Below are positions 1 through 9,879 of a stretch of 21,083 nt of DNA, piece by piece. Position numbers and translations under genes: made by a program. The stretch comes from Gnetum montanum (lineage: Eukaryota > Streptophyta > Gnetopsida > Gnetales > Gnetaceae): the NCBI GenBank assembly GCA_015680685.1, contig MNCI01014592.1, forward strand, positions 2,029 to 23,111, in the 5' to 3' direction. How positions within the stretch are numbered: the first letter of the stretch is position 1; each line of letters starts with the position of its first letter. The notes under the pieces were generated by a model. It ran no database searches and was not told the origin of the DNA. It saw only the letters and a list, made by a program, of their open reading frames with translations.

Positions 1-1070
1 ACCTTGTTTAAACATTTGAGATCTTAACACAAATCTGCTTTCTTTTTCTCTTCTTTCTATTTCCATTGAATCTCGCTCTATTTCTAATTTTCTTGTGGAA
101 CTATCTCTTTCTCTAGGGAAAATTAGAAGTAGATTCGCAGAGTTGTGCTCAAATGTTTTTGCAAAACTTTATTTGTTACAAGTAGGTATTATAAGGACCA
201 CATAGACTAGGCAATTGAACAGAATAGGAACTCTCAACAACTCACAGTACTTTGCAAAGTTGGCTGAATCTCTTTAAGATAAGTCATTTATAGTTTTACA
301 CACAACCCAATCGTTTCATTTTTCACAACAACACACACACATACTTACATTAACTACTGAGTCTATTTAGAGGTATCTGGGCCTTAGTGTTGCCAGAGAC
401 CAGCAAGCACCTAAATTCTATTCGAGAACACTCGTTGGCGGTCGCGTTCCAAATGATCGCCAACAATCATACACTCTACACATTCACATGCCAAAACCAC
501 ACCCAAACATCACACAACATAGTGCTATAGTACAAATGCCTACATACCAAAATTGTACATAAAGCATAAAAACATACTCGATAGGTGCTCTTATACCCCA
601 ATCTAACACCCCTTCCAGCAACATCACTTGTCTAACATATCACACAAGGCTAGTGTACATAATCACATTAGTTAAGCATGTAAAGACATCATAATCGTAA
701 CATAAAGATGAAGCCTCATAACATATAAAATACATTAACTAGTCGTGACAACCCACTAGGACTCCACGCGTAATGTATAAATCATAAGCAAATGACCATA
801 CCTATTGTCTCGAGATGGGATGTAACACTAACACCTCAAATGATGGGCTTTGACAATGATTTGTAAGTGAGAGGTTGCTAGTTTGCATCACACTTAAGGC
901 ATAATGTTCACAATGTAACGCTCTCAGTATTAGCATGTCCCTAGGGTAGGTAGAGTATCATCAAGGGGCATAGGCTTTGGGGTTGGGGACCACTACGAGG
1001 AAGGGAATGCACAACCGTGAAAGTAGCCCCTTAGGGTGGAGAAGGAAAGTGACCGACAACAACCAAAGTG
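1..1070 (-). mobile_element. possible decayed LTR fragment, minus strand
   Basis: No coding sequence is recognisable here. On the minus strand a TATA-like CTATAAAT (286-293) is followed about 120 nt later by AATAAA (168-173), the spacing expected of an LTR promoter and its poly(A) signal. A stem-loop (GTTGGCGGTC at 434-443 against GATCGCCAAC at 455-464) lies upstream. The base composition is moderate, unlike the AT-rich DNA elsewhere. I could not find matching LTR ends, a primer-binding site or an open pol frame, so both boundaries are approximate. It could also be ordinary intergenic DNA. Confidence 0.3.
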
Positions 1071-1283
1071 AATTATCCCAATTGAGAATGATTAATGATA
1101 GAAAAACATCCGAGTACGCGCTTTACAATTAAAAATGATAGAAAACAGATGGTTGAAAAGAGCTGCAAATAAACAAAAATTTAGCTCTTTATAAAAACTC
1201 ATGTAGCAACCCAACTACAGTGTGATTTTTTAAAGATAAAGATACGATCCAGGAGTCAATTGAAATCATAATTAATCACTCTC

Positions 1284-1526
1284 TTACCCTCGGCCAATAC
1301 AAAACACACTCGCTTCCAGGTCACAATCCAGCCAGTTTTCAATAAAGTTGCATGCACGTATAGGAAACATGTGAGAGCGCACGTTCCGTCTCCAGAAAAT
1401 GCCATTATTTTTTTTTTGCTTTTTTAGTATTTCCGTAGCATCCACCCTCTTATAAAACGCATATTCGCTCCAGGGGCCCCCGTTCAAACCCTCAAAACCC
1501 TTATTTTCAGACAAAACGGCGGCCAT
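1284..1526 (-). other. short unassigned reading frame, possible divergent first exon
   Basis: An 80-codon minus-strand frame starts at an ATG in good context (ATAATGGCC, 1526) at the edge of the CpG-rich stretch that serves the ferritin gene on the other strand. The first residues are MAAVLSENKGFEGLNGGPW. I do not recognise a family. There is no clear membrane segment or signal peptide, and the C-terminal third reads like non-coding sequence. If real, it may be the first exon of a divergent gene whose remainder is not visible. It may equally be a chance frame in GC-richer DNA. Confidence 0.15.
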
Positions 1527-1917
1527 TATCGCAAAATTTAAGCTCCACCGGACGACGAAAGATTTGCAAATCCCGCGCCGACAACGCTAGCAAAATGACG
1601 ATTCCAGTCCACAGAATTGTCACTCAAGTTCAGACGTCGCCAGTTCTTGCCACAAATATTCGCGGATTTCGTAAAGCTCATCCAAATTCCTCGGGAACCG
1701 CTACAGCTCAGCAGCAGGCGCGCGCCCGCCACGCGCCTCTGCATCTTATCCGTCCACCTGGCGAAAGATCCCACGGCTCCACAAGCCCTACTCAACCTCT
1801 AAATATCGGTTATCCCTTAGCGGTTCTTCTTCGTGGAGTTCTTTGACCTGTATTTTTGCCCCCGCCACACGCCCTCGCTTCGCCTCTTGGCTCGGTTCGA
1901 TATCCTTCGTCTTCTCT
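1500..1917 (+). promoter_or_regulatory. ferritin promoter and probable 5' leader exon
   Basis: This is the most CpG-rich stretch of the left half, with a GCGCGCGCCCGCC run near 1719. A TATA-like CTAAATATC lies at 1799-1807, which would place transcription start near 1830. A pyrimidine-rich leader follows and ends at a consensus donor GTAAGT (1918-1923). No perfect match to the iron-dependent regulatory sequence known from angiosperm ferritin promoters (CACGAGNCCNCCAC) was seen. The start site is inferred, not shown. Confidence 0.4.
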
Positions 1918-3069
1918 GTAAGTTTTTGCGATCCGTTTGGTTTTCTTTGAGTAGGAGTTGGCTGGATTCTGGTTTTTGCGAAATTTGTAGAATTTGTTGC
2001 CGCGGTGCGGCGTTCTTCTGCGTTTTTGAGAGTTTTGTTGTGAGATTCTTGTCATTTCGGCTTCTTGTGGAACGGTAGGATGCTTGAATCTCCGGCGCTG
2101 CTTGTTGAATGCTTTTTGTAGAAGTATCGCCATTTCCGGCGGCGTTGTTGTTAAAGATTAGAACGCTGTTTTTCAAATTATGCGTGGTCGGTGCCCGGAG
2201 GTCTCGTTTGCGCCATTTCTGGCTTGTTCGTAGCAGCGGTTCCGCTTCGGTTTACTCGATTTATTTGCTTTATTGATCTTGGTGCGTTTCTGTGACTTTC
2301 TTTTAGCGCTATCAGTGTGCTTGGATCTTGTAAATGATTTCGAACTCTGCTACTTCAAACTTTTTTTTCCGCTTTTTGTCTTTGGAGGGACCTTTTGTTC
2401 CGTTAAAAATTTCTGAACTTTCTTCCTTTTCGGAGCTTCTAGCGGTTGTTGCTGTCAAAAGATATTTGAAATTTGCGTCATGAATTATGCTAACGTAGGA
2501 ATACGATTTGAAGTCAGAGACTTTTAGTATTTTGCGGTATAAAGTGAAGAACTGTGGAAAGGCAGAGGATGACACTCTGTTCTGTTACCGTTTCTGAGGG
2601 GAATTATAGTATTTTGTTTGTTCTTTCTTTAGTCGCTTGATAATGGTGTCCATAACATTTAACCATTTATTTCTGTTTTCTGTGTTTTTCTACCATCTCG
2701 TTCTTGTTTGAAAGCTTAAGCTTTTTCTTTTCACGGTTGTTATCGACTGCATTTTCGTGTGCTTAACGTCAGTAACTTCTGTAGGAGTTTGTGCAACTTT
2801 TAGTTTTTACTTTGGGGTTGACCTGTTTTCGTCTCGGGCTTCTCAAGTTTCATGTGTTTTGAAGGCTTCTTCAGATACGATTTTTTGAAGTGTAATTTTA
2901 GCAACTTCCTGTTTACTTAATCATCGATAGTTCCCCTTAAACGTTTTAGTTATTACTGCTGTTAACGCTCTGTAATTTTCGACTAATTAAAACGATATTT
3001 CCGTCTCGGAGAAATTTGGCGTGTTTTAGAATTTAAAGAATTTGAATTTTTTAAAATTTCGTTTTTCAG
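1918..3069 (+). other. probable intron in the ferritin 5' untranslated leader
   Basis: The stretch begins with a consensus donor GTAAGT (1918) and ends with TTTTTCAG (3062-3069), only 15 nt before the ferritin ATG. The body is T-rich on the coding strand, as plant introns are, and has no sustained reading frame. Leader introns occur in many highly expressed plant genes. Without transcript data, the alternative is a simple unspliced leader starting close to 3000. Confidence 0.45.
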
Positions 3070-3084
3070 ATCTCTCTTGCAAAA

Positions 3085-4866
3085 ATGTTGGCCAAAGGCT
3101 TTTCCTGCGCAACTTCTTCGACTGTTGCCATTCCTGGCAATCAGCGCGTACCTGCTTTTAGCATTGACAGAAACTCGGTTGGTAGCTCTGTTGCTTCGAC
3201 CACATGTAGATGGCAGCAGCGCCGTTGCCTTCTTGGTGTTCGTGCGTTATCTGAAAAGAACAAAGCCGGTGCGCTGACTGGTGTCGTCTTCGAACCTTTC
3301 GCTGAAGTTCAAAATGAGCTGGTTCACGTTGCCAAAACATGTACCAAGTCTCTTGCACGTCAAAGGTTTGAAGCTCGCTGCGAAGCTGCTCTAAATGAGC
3401 AAATCAAGTATGCATTCGCTGGTATCCGCTCCTTTTTATGTTTGGCCAATGAATGTCCGAGCCCTTCCAATGAGCTCAAAACATTGTTTTCTCGTTTTGC
3501 AGTGTGGAATATAATGTGTCCTACGTTTACCATGCTCTGTTTGCCTATTTCGACAGAGATAATGTTGGTTTGCCAGGATTTGCAACGTAAGCTTTAAATT
3601 AAGTACGGAAAATCTACATTTGAAAATAGGAAGTGTAATATTATCTTGCATAGCATAAAACTTTAAAATTTATATTCAGAATTTGAATTGATATGGCTAA
3701 ACTGGTTCTAGCTATGACAAAGTCCATTTCATAGTAATGTAATAACAGAAACAACTTTTCATGCCAGATACTTCAAAAATGCTAGCGATGAAGAACGCAA
3801 CCATGCTGAACTGTTAATGAAGTATCAGGTACGACGACTCAAAAAATTCGAATAGGGCTTTCCTTGTTCATTTGTTACATTAGTTTGAAATACTCCCCGT
3901 TTTCATTTGGTACGTTTAAGTAAGGGTTTTACTTTCACTAGAATGTGCGTGGTGGGAGAGTAAAACTGCAGTCCATTTTAATGCCTGTGATGGAATTTGA
4001 CAATTCAGAGAAAGGAGATGCACTTTATGGTATATGCTAAGTTTTATGATTATCTGTTGTGCCATGTGTCTGATCCGAATTTCTAATTTTAGTTATTTCA
4101 AAATAGAGATATTTAACGTCGGTGCCTCTTTTTTACCATTTGCAGCGATGGAACTTGCATTGTCTTTGGAAAAATTGACAAACGAGAAATTACTCAACTT
4201 ACACAAGGTAAGAGACACTATGTGGTGGATTGTTTTGAATTTTTCAACTTGCACAAACGAAAAGTTACTCTTGATGATCATCTTTTCAGGCTGCACAAGA
4301 TTGCAATGATGCTCAGATGACTGACTACGTCGAAGGCACATTTCTTACAGAGCAGGTATTAGCCATGTTGTGTTAAGTTACTGTTATGAAGTTGTCACTT
4401 TTGGTTTGTATATGGCATAATTTAGGGTTTTTTTCCACCTTAAAAATTATAGGTTGCGGCCATCAAACAAGTTTCTGAATACGTTGCTCAATTGAGGAGG
4501 ATTGGCAAAGGGCATGGTACGACTTTATATTAACATTCGAAGTTTCCATTTAATATAAAAGTTTGGTGGCAATCGTGGGTGGTTCAAACATTCTTTACTC
4601 GGGAGAGTTTACAGTTTTCAAATGTATACCGATTGGAAATGCTTGCTTGTGACGATGGAAGGCAAAATTTTAGTACTTCTGCTATCCTAGCATGAGCTTT
4701 TGGCAAAGAATAATTTCATCGACTGATAATAATATCGTGTTCGTGTTTGTGTTCAACAGGTGTGTGGCACTTTGACCAGATGCTTCTTAATGGAGGAGTT
4801 GCTGCAGGAGGTGCTGCTAATGGTGCTGCAGGAGGTGCTGCCGCCAATGGAGCTGCCGTGGGCTGA
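3085..4866 (+). CDS. FER: plastid ferritin, eight exons
   Basis: Ferritin forms a 24-subunit shell that oxidises Fe(II) and stores it as ferric mineral, in plants mainly in plastids. Coding exons: 3085-3407, 3503-3586, 3768-3828, 3942-4029, 4146-4207, 4290-4355, 4453-4516, 4760-4866. All seven introns are GT-AG and the sum is 855 nt, giving 284 residues. Residues 1 to about 53 are Ser/Arg-rich with few acidic residues and end in VRA, a typical plastid transit-peptide cleavage context. The plant extension peptide follows ([12 protein letters not shown]), then the four-helix ferritin domain from about residue 95. Ferroxidase ligands are present: Glu and Tyr in VEYNVSYVY, Glu and His in DEERNHAE, Glu in LSLEK, Gln in [18 protein letters not shown] near the C-terminus is plant-typical. 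Unusually, a tail of about 24 Ala/Gly/Asn residues follows, beyond the usual 250-260 residue length. ATG 3085 is chosen because it opens the frame with a transit peptide. A truncated copy lies downstream. Confidence 0.96.
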
Positions 4867-5290
4867 TACCTTTGACTTAAACATTTCTCAGATATTTCTT
4901 AATTTCTTTAATTCCCCTTTCCCAATGAAATCCGTGAAACACAACCCAGCTAGTATCTTCCTGCAAAAATCTGAAGGCTAGGCGAATACTTCACTGAGAA
5001 GATCCTTTCAGTGTTGTTTACCTGTGCAAGCTTCTACCTGTTCATGTTCTTACGTTTTGGATAGGCATTATCGTATTTGTAGTTGAGATGTGGTGCATTA
5101 TAGTATTTGTAGTCCAGATGTGGTCTACTGTTTTACATTACCCAAAAATTGCAAAGTAAACGTTCAATCTGTTTTTGAATTTTTTTTTATCGCCATGTAT
5201 GGGCTATGTTTTTAATAATTAATTTTTTGAAAATCGATATTAATGTTTAAGTAGAAAACATTGTTTTTACAACAATTGTTTGCGTTCTTT
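4867..5290 (+). other. ferritin 3' untranslated and flanking region
   Basis: There is no further coding sequence. The stretch matches the DNA after the pseudogene stop (7789 to about 8060), for example a shared TTCTTACRTTTT motif followed by GATAGGCATTAT. The duplicated unit therefore included the 3' flank. It contains a 30-bp tandem duplication that the other copy lacks. No single poly(A) signal stands out. Confidence 0.6.
5065..5124. repeat. 30-bp tandem duplication in the ferritin 3' region
   Basis: Two adjacent units (5065-5094 and 5095-5124) both read GCATTATNGTATTTGTAGT, then AGATGTGGT, and differ at about three positions. The equivalent place after the pseudogene (about 7886) has one unit, so the duplication followed the gene duplication or was lost there. 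Confidence 0.8.
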
Positions 5291-5775
5291 CGAATTTCAG
5301 TCGAGATTGGGAGAGTTTGAAAATGAGTACCTTACTGTGATTTCAAATGATATCTTTTAACTTTTCCTAAATTTTGAGAAAAAACTAAAAATTATATCCT
5401 GATCTCTATATTGCAGTTGTTGATGTCTTTTTAACCCTTCCTATTTAAAATAAAAATAAAAACAAGAAAAAAACGTAGTCTTGCCATTTTTGCAAGGATT
5501 GATTTGTTAAATGCAGATTGACCATTTTTTACTTAAATCTTTTTAGTCGTGGCATTACCCAATTTTTAAAAATATTAGACCCATAAATCAATCCTTTTTA
5601 GAAATTAAGTATATATACTACAACCACACATGTATCATTGCTACATACTTTATTCAAAATTCTTTGAAGAGAGAGAAAATCTGCTGAAATTGAACCACTT
5701 TCTCTGAGAAAGAAGGAGAAAGATAAACGAAGCGAATGTCTACGCAACAACTTCCATCTCAAGAAAAGCAATGGA
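5290..5775. other. AT-rich spacer between ferritin gene and pseudogene
   Basis: The stretch is AT-rich with poly(A)/poly(T) runs, including AATAAAAATAAAAAC near 5449-5463. No coding frame, repeat family or RNA gene is recognisable. Confidence 0.5.
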
Positions 5776-5779
5776 CTGT

Positions 5780-6120
5780 TAAATGTTCCACACTGACAAG
5801 AATGGTAACGTAACATTGCAACAAATGATGTTGAACATAAGGAGAATGTTCTACAGCAGAGACAAGGATGGCAAACATGACATTGCAGCTGAACCCGTTT
5901 TCGCTGAATATGGAGAGAACATGCAACTTCAATCTTACGAAAGTAATCGACAGGTAAATGTTCCACAATAAAGACTACAATAGAGACTAGAATGGCAACG
6001 TAACATTGCAATGAATGATATTGCTGAACATGAAGAAAATATTCCACAGCTGAGACAAGGATGGGAACATGATATTGCAACTGAACAACATGAAATGAAC
6101 ATGCAACAGCTTACATCTTA
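5780..6120. repeat. two-copy imperfect direct repeat, period about 180-190 bp
   Basis: Two copies start near 5780 and 5957, each opening with AAATGTTCCACA. Both carry TAACATTGCA (5811-5820 and 6001-6010, 190 apart), AGACAAGGATGG, and GAACATGCAAC near the end (180 apart). The copies differ by small indels and many substitutions. The block sits where the 5' part of exon 1 of the second ferritin copy should be, just upstream of the homology breakpoint. It has no resemblance to ferritin, and its origin is unknown. Confidence 0.75.
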
Positions 6121-6179
6121 ACAAAATAACCTTATGATGCAAGTAATTCCACCCCAACAGTTCATAATTGCTCAACAAG

Positions 6180-7788
6180 AACCAGCACGGGAACGTTATA
6201 GGTTTAAAAATTTCTGGGAAGGTGTTCTAAATGAGCAAATCAAATATGCATTATCTGGTATCAGTTCATTTTTATGTTTAGCCATTGAATGTGTGTGCGC
6301 CAAATCTAATAAACCGAAAACATTATTCTCTCCTTTTGCAGTGCCAGATATAATGTGTCTTACATTTACCATGCTCTGTTTGCATACCTAGACACAGATA
6401 ATGTTGGTTTGCCTGGATTTGCAATGTAAGTTTTATTAAGTATCAAAAATTTACATTTAAAAATAAGAAGTAGAATTTTATTTTGCACAGCAAAGATTTT
6501 TTCTTATTACTTTCAGTTTTAAAAAGTCACTTTGTGGATGTTTAATTTTCATGATATCTGTCCAATAGATATCTTAAATTTTGAAAGTAATAAAATCTCA
6601 ATTTCAATTTATATTCATAATTATAACTAAATGAAACAACCCTTTCATGCTAGATACTTCAAAAATGCCAGCGATGTAGTACGCAACCTTGCAGAAATGC
6701 TAATGAGGTGTCGGGTACCAGGGTTCAAGAAATTTGAAAAGGGAAATAATACTTATGTAAGTTTAATTTTTTCACTTGGTACCTACCATAATTTGAACAA
6801 ATAGTACTCCGGGTACATAAGGGTTTTGATTCTGGTGGCAGAGTAACACTGCAGTCGCTTTTAACGGCTGTGATTGATTTTGACAATTCAGAAAAAGGAG
6901 ATGCACTTTGTGGTATGTAACAATTTCTTTTTCCCAATGTCTCAATGTCTAAGTTTGTAATTTTGTTCATCTTAAACATATTTAAGGTAGGTGACCGTTT
7001 TATACAATTTGAGCAATGGAACTTGCATTGTCTTTGGAAAATGTAATATACCAGAAATTACTACTTACATAAGGTAAGAGACACTACGTAGTGGAGTGCT
7101 TTGAATTTTTCGACTATATATTTTTATATTTAATCATAAAATATGGTCATCCTTTCAGGTTTCACAAGATTAGAGCACCTTGCTTTCACAACAGGTATTA
7201 GCCCTGTCCTGTAAGCTAAGGTTACTTTTACTTTTATGAAGTTGGCCCTATTTCTTTGTAGATTGCATAATTGGTTTTTTCTTTTTTTTTCTTTTTTATA
7301 AAAGGACCTTAAAAATTCTAGGTTGCCGTCATCAAACAAATTTCTGAATATGTTGCTCATTTGAGGAGGATCGGCAAAGGGCATGGTACGAATTTATTGA
7401 TAAACATGTGAAATTTCCCATCTTTGTAAAATTTTAGTAGTGCTAATGGGCGATATTTATCGGAGGTCTTCCTAGAATTCTACTTAAGAGTGATCAGCAG
7501 GCTTGCAAATTGAATGTCTAAGGGTAATTAAAGGAAAATTATTGTTAGGTTATTTTTAAAGATTGCCTTTCAAACTTAACTTTATGGTGTAATAAAACCA
7601 CTTAAAGAAACACAAATGAAAAGTATTGTTAGGTTATTGTAGAATTAGCTTTTGGTAATAATAGTTTCACTGACAGAAAAGTGATATCATGTTCAACAGG
7701 TATCTGGCACTTTGATCAGATGCTTCTTAACGGAGGAATTGCTACCAATGGAGCTGCTGCTGCCAACGGAGCTCCCGTAGCTTCATAG
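6180..7788 (+). pseudogene. truncated ferritin pseudogene with introns
   Basis: This is a second ferritin copy in the same orientation, with exon equivalents at about 6180-6243 (only the end of exon 1), 6342-6425, 6654-6714, 6834-6912, 7014-7073, 7159-7194, 7322-7385 and 7700-7788. Intron sequence is also homologous, so it is a DNA duplicate, not a retrocopy. The transit peptide, extension peptide and promoter are absent. The exon 1 donor has become AT (6244-6245). The exon 4 acceptor and its first bases are deleted. Exon 5 has lost 2 nt, giving a frameshift and TAA. Exon 6 has a TAG and a deletion of 30 nt. Ferroxidase ligands are changed: VEYNV is now ARYNV (Glu to Arg), and DEERNHAE is now DVVRNLAE (Glu to Val, His to Leu). 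Exons 7 and 8 stay open and still encode [11 protein letters not shown], with an Ala/Asn-rich tail ending at TAG (7786-7788). It cannot make a ferritin subunit as it stands. Confidence 0.93.
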
Positions 7789-8060
7789 TTATTTCTTGAA
7801 TGTTCTCTGAAGGCTAATATATCACTAACAAAAGCCTTTCACTGTACACTTTTTTCAATGATTATGTTCTTACATTTTCGATAGGCATTATAGTATGCGT
7901 AGTGCAGATGTAATCTCCTGTTTTATCTTGTTAACCAAAAATTTCAAATCAAAATTTCAATATCTTTTCGACTGCTATGTGATGGGCTATGTTTTCTTTC
8001 TTGAAAAGCAATGTTATTGTTTATGCAGAAAAACTTACTTTTGCCGTGACAATTACAGTA
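7789..8060 (+). other. duplicated 3' flank of the ferritin pseudogene
   Basis: The sequence after the pseudogene stop aligns with the DNA after the intact gene, including GATAGGCATTATAGTAT and GGGCTATGTTTT. Similarity fades near 8060, which I take as the 3' limit of the duplication. Confidence 0.55.
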
Positions 8061-8379
8061 TTGATATTCTTTTTTCCGATTTCAATCCAATTTATTGATA
8101 ATTGGAGTGTATATACTCTCTGAATTTTAAGTTCAGATTTCTAGAGTTCTAAGCATGTAGTTTTTTATGTTTTAAAGTAGCATAACAATGTAGTTATGGA
8201 ACAACTCTGCTAAAGGAAACCTTAATTTTATATTCTGTTTTTATTCATATAAATGTGCACGTAAGATTATTCAACTGCATACTTGGATATTTGGATATTT
8301 TGGAAGTGAAAACGGTATTTTTTGCACTCTTGTTTTTCTCCTAGTAATTTCCTGTTTTCATCTAAGTTTTCAGTTTATT

Positions 8380-8600
8380 TGTTACAGTAACATTCAATAT
8401 CCATATAAGCATTCACATTTCTACCACACTAATTTTTTTGTTCATGTTGCTTTTATAATGTCCAACATTCAGCACCGTATAAGATAGCAAGCTTAATTAC
8501 TAATTTCTCCTTTAGTTTTATTGATATTCTTTTATCCCATAAAACACCACTAGCAATCTGTTATATTCTACTAGCACCATTAACAGTTAGTTTTACTGGT
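8380..8600 (-). mobile_element. LINE (non-LTR retrotransposon) remnant, C-terminal reverse transcriptase
   Basis: On the minus strand from 8554 the DNA reads ASGVLWDKRISIKLKEKL, then AILYGAECWTL (about 8455-8490). This is the well-known end of the reverse-transcriptase region of plant LINEs (consensus like ASGVLCDKR...LLYGAECW). After a stop and a frameshift in a poly(T) run on the plus strand, the match continues as SVVEM, a stop, then MLIWI (8398-8430), corresponding to VAEMRMLRWM. No endonuclease, no 5' part and no poly(A) tail were found, so this is a short, old fragment. Confidence 0.8.
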
Positions 8601-8911
8601 AAAATTTTACAGTTTGGGTTATGCTTAAGGTAATGTTATATTTTACCTAGGTTGTGTCAAGGTTTCCTATTGGGTATAAGACCTAGCAACAAGTTAATTC
8701 GGGGGATTGTAGAATTAACACTTTTGAGTGTACGTGTCTTTAGACAATACAACTAACACACAAGACATTGGAAGTACATCCATAGAACATAGATTTGAAA
8801 ATGAATAACATATCAACTTTTATTGTACTATCCCATTATGGTTTGCAAGTCACAACTTTGATTCCAAATGATATATTGATTTATGCTATTAAGATTTGCT
8901 TAAGTTCTAGA

Positions 8912-8990
8912 GGGGGTTTTGGAATTTGAAACCCTTTTTTAACAATATTTACCCCCAAGACATGCACTCAAATTAAACTTGTAGCTTAGC
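8912..8990 (+). mobile_element. isolated end of the inverted-repeat element family
   Basis: The segment starts GGGGGTTTTGGAATTTGAAA and continues through TTTTTTAACAATATTTA, AAGACAT and TCAAATTA, in the same order as the left terminus at 14504-14586. No matching right terminus was found nearby, so it is probably a fragment of a related element. Confidence 0.6.
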
Positions 8991-9225
8991 ACTACCCACT
9001 AGAATAGAACTTATAACTCAAAGCTTCCAAATTTAGAGTCTCATATGGTCAAATTATTTCTATTCTAATACCTCATTATGGAAACCCCTAGGTCATAGGT
9101 TGGATTCCCATAGGCAACATCATTTGATTCCAACAAGTAACACTCAATTAAAGATTTAAAAATAATAATACAAAAAATTTTGAAACTACTTTGTCTAATA
9201 GATCCAAGAGGATCTCAATGTAGTG

Positions 9226-9336
9226 CATAATAGCATTGTTGATTAGATAGTTGGCTCAAATAGTGTACTTAGATGCATGCAAACATTTAATACATAATAG
9301 CATTGTTGATTAAATGGTTGGCTCAAATAGTGTACT
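9226..9336. repeat. 44-bp direct repeat, period 67 bp
   Basis: Units at 9226-9269 and 9293-9336 share CATAATAGCATTGTTGATTA and GTTGGCTCAAATAGTGTACT, with two substitutions. No known element was recognised. Confidence 0.85.
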
Positions 9337-9879
9337 CAAAGGTTCAAAGACTAGCTATGCCACTAACATAAAGGTATATCTTAGGCATTACTATCTCCAC
9401 TTACATGGTTACTAGTAGTGTTATCATCTAGGTGGCTATATAGTTAAAATTTTGATTCAAACAACCATGATAAACAAACAATAAACAAACAAGCTTGCAT
9501 GAATAAAACCTAAGTTAATACAACTAGAACAATACTTTAATATAACTTAACTAATCTCACAAAAAAATAAGATAATAAATAGAAAAATGCTATTATTTAT
9601 AACTAAATCCTTAGCTCAATCTATCCCTTTGTAATAACTAAGGCATCCTATGTTTTGCTTCTATTTTACCAAAGCATCATATTAATGGAACTTTTTTTAT
9701 ACAATTATCATATTGATGGTATAGGAAAGTCTTTAAACTCTAATAAAAAAATAATAAATAAGACATTAATTTAATTGCTAAACTAGTTACTTTGTACACA
9801 AATAAGTTGCAAATTTAGTTGTAATTTGAGCCTTTTTTTTATTCTTTGTATTTTTTTTCCAAGATCACAATGGTCAACA

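Larger units (their letters stand above)
8061..9215. other. AT-rich intergenic DNA without a gene
   Basis: Apart from the LINE remnant and a transposon-end-like segment at 8912, nothing coding is recognisable. A short palindromic run (GAGTGTATATACTCTC, near 8106) and a GGATATTT doublet near 8285 are the only local structures seen. Confidence 0.5.

Noticed and set aside
1700-1900. Iron-dependent regulatory sequence (CACGAGNCCNCCAC) in the ferritin promoter.
   Set aside because: The best candidates (CACGGCTCCACAAG near 1772 and CACGCGCCTCTGCA near 1729) match at only about half the positions.
1595-2176. Several overlapping frames of 60-120 codons on both strands.
   Set aside because: They reflect GC-rich promoter and leader sequence. 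None has a recognisable domain, and they conflict with the leader-exon model.
5783-5971. Small plus-strand frame with DKNGNV and DKDGKH stretches that resemble EF-hand loops.
   Set aside because: The loop positions do not fit the EF-hand pattern (missing acidic residues at positions 1 and 12), and the frame lies in a diverged direct repeat whose second copy is not open.
5598-6178. Cys/His/Val-rich minus-strand frames with repeated VILVSAVE-like segments.
   Set aside because: They are the reverse strand of the two-copy repeat. The internal similarity is explained by the DNA duplication.
9085-9110. GGTTGGATTCCC, similar to a tRNA B box.
   Set aside because: No cloverleaf, no A box at the right distance and no anticodon arm could be drawn.
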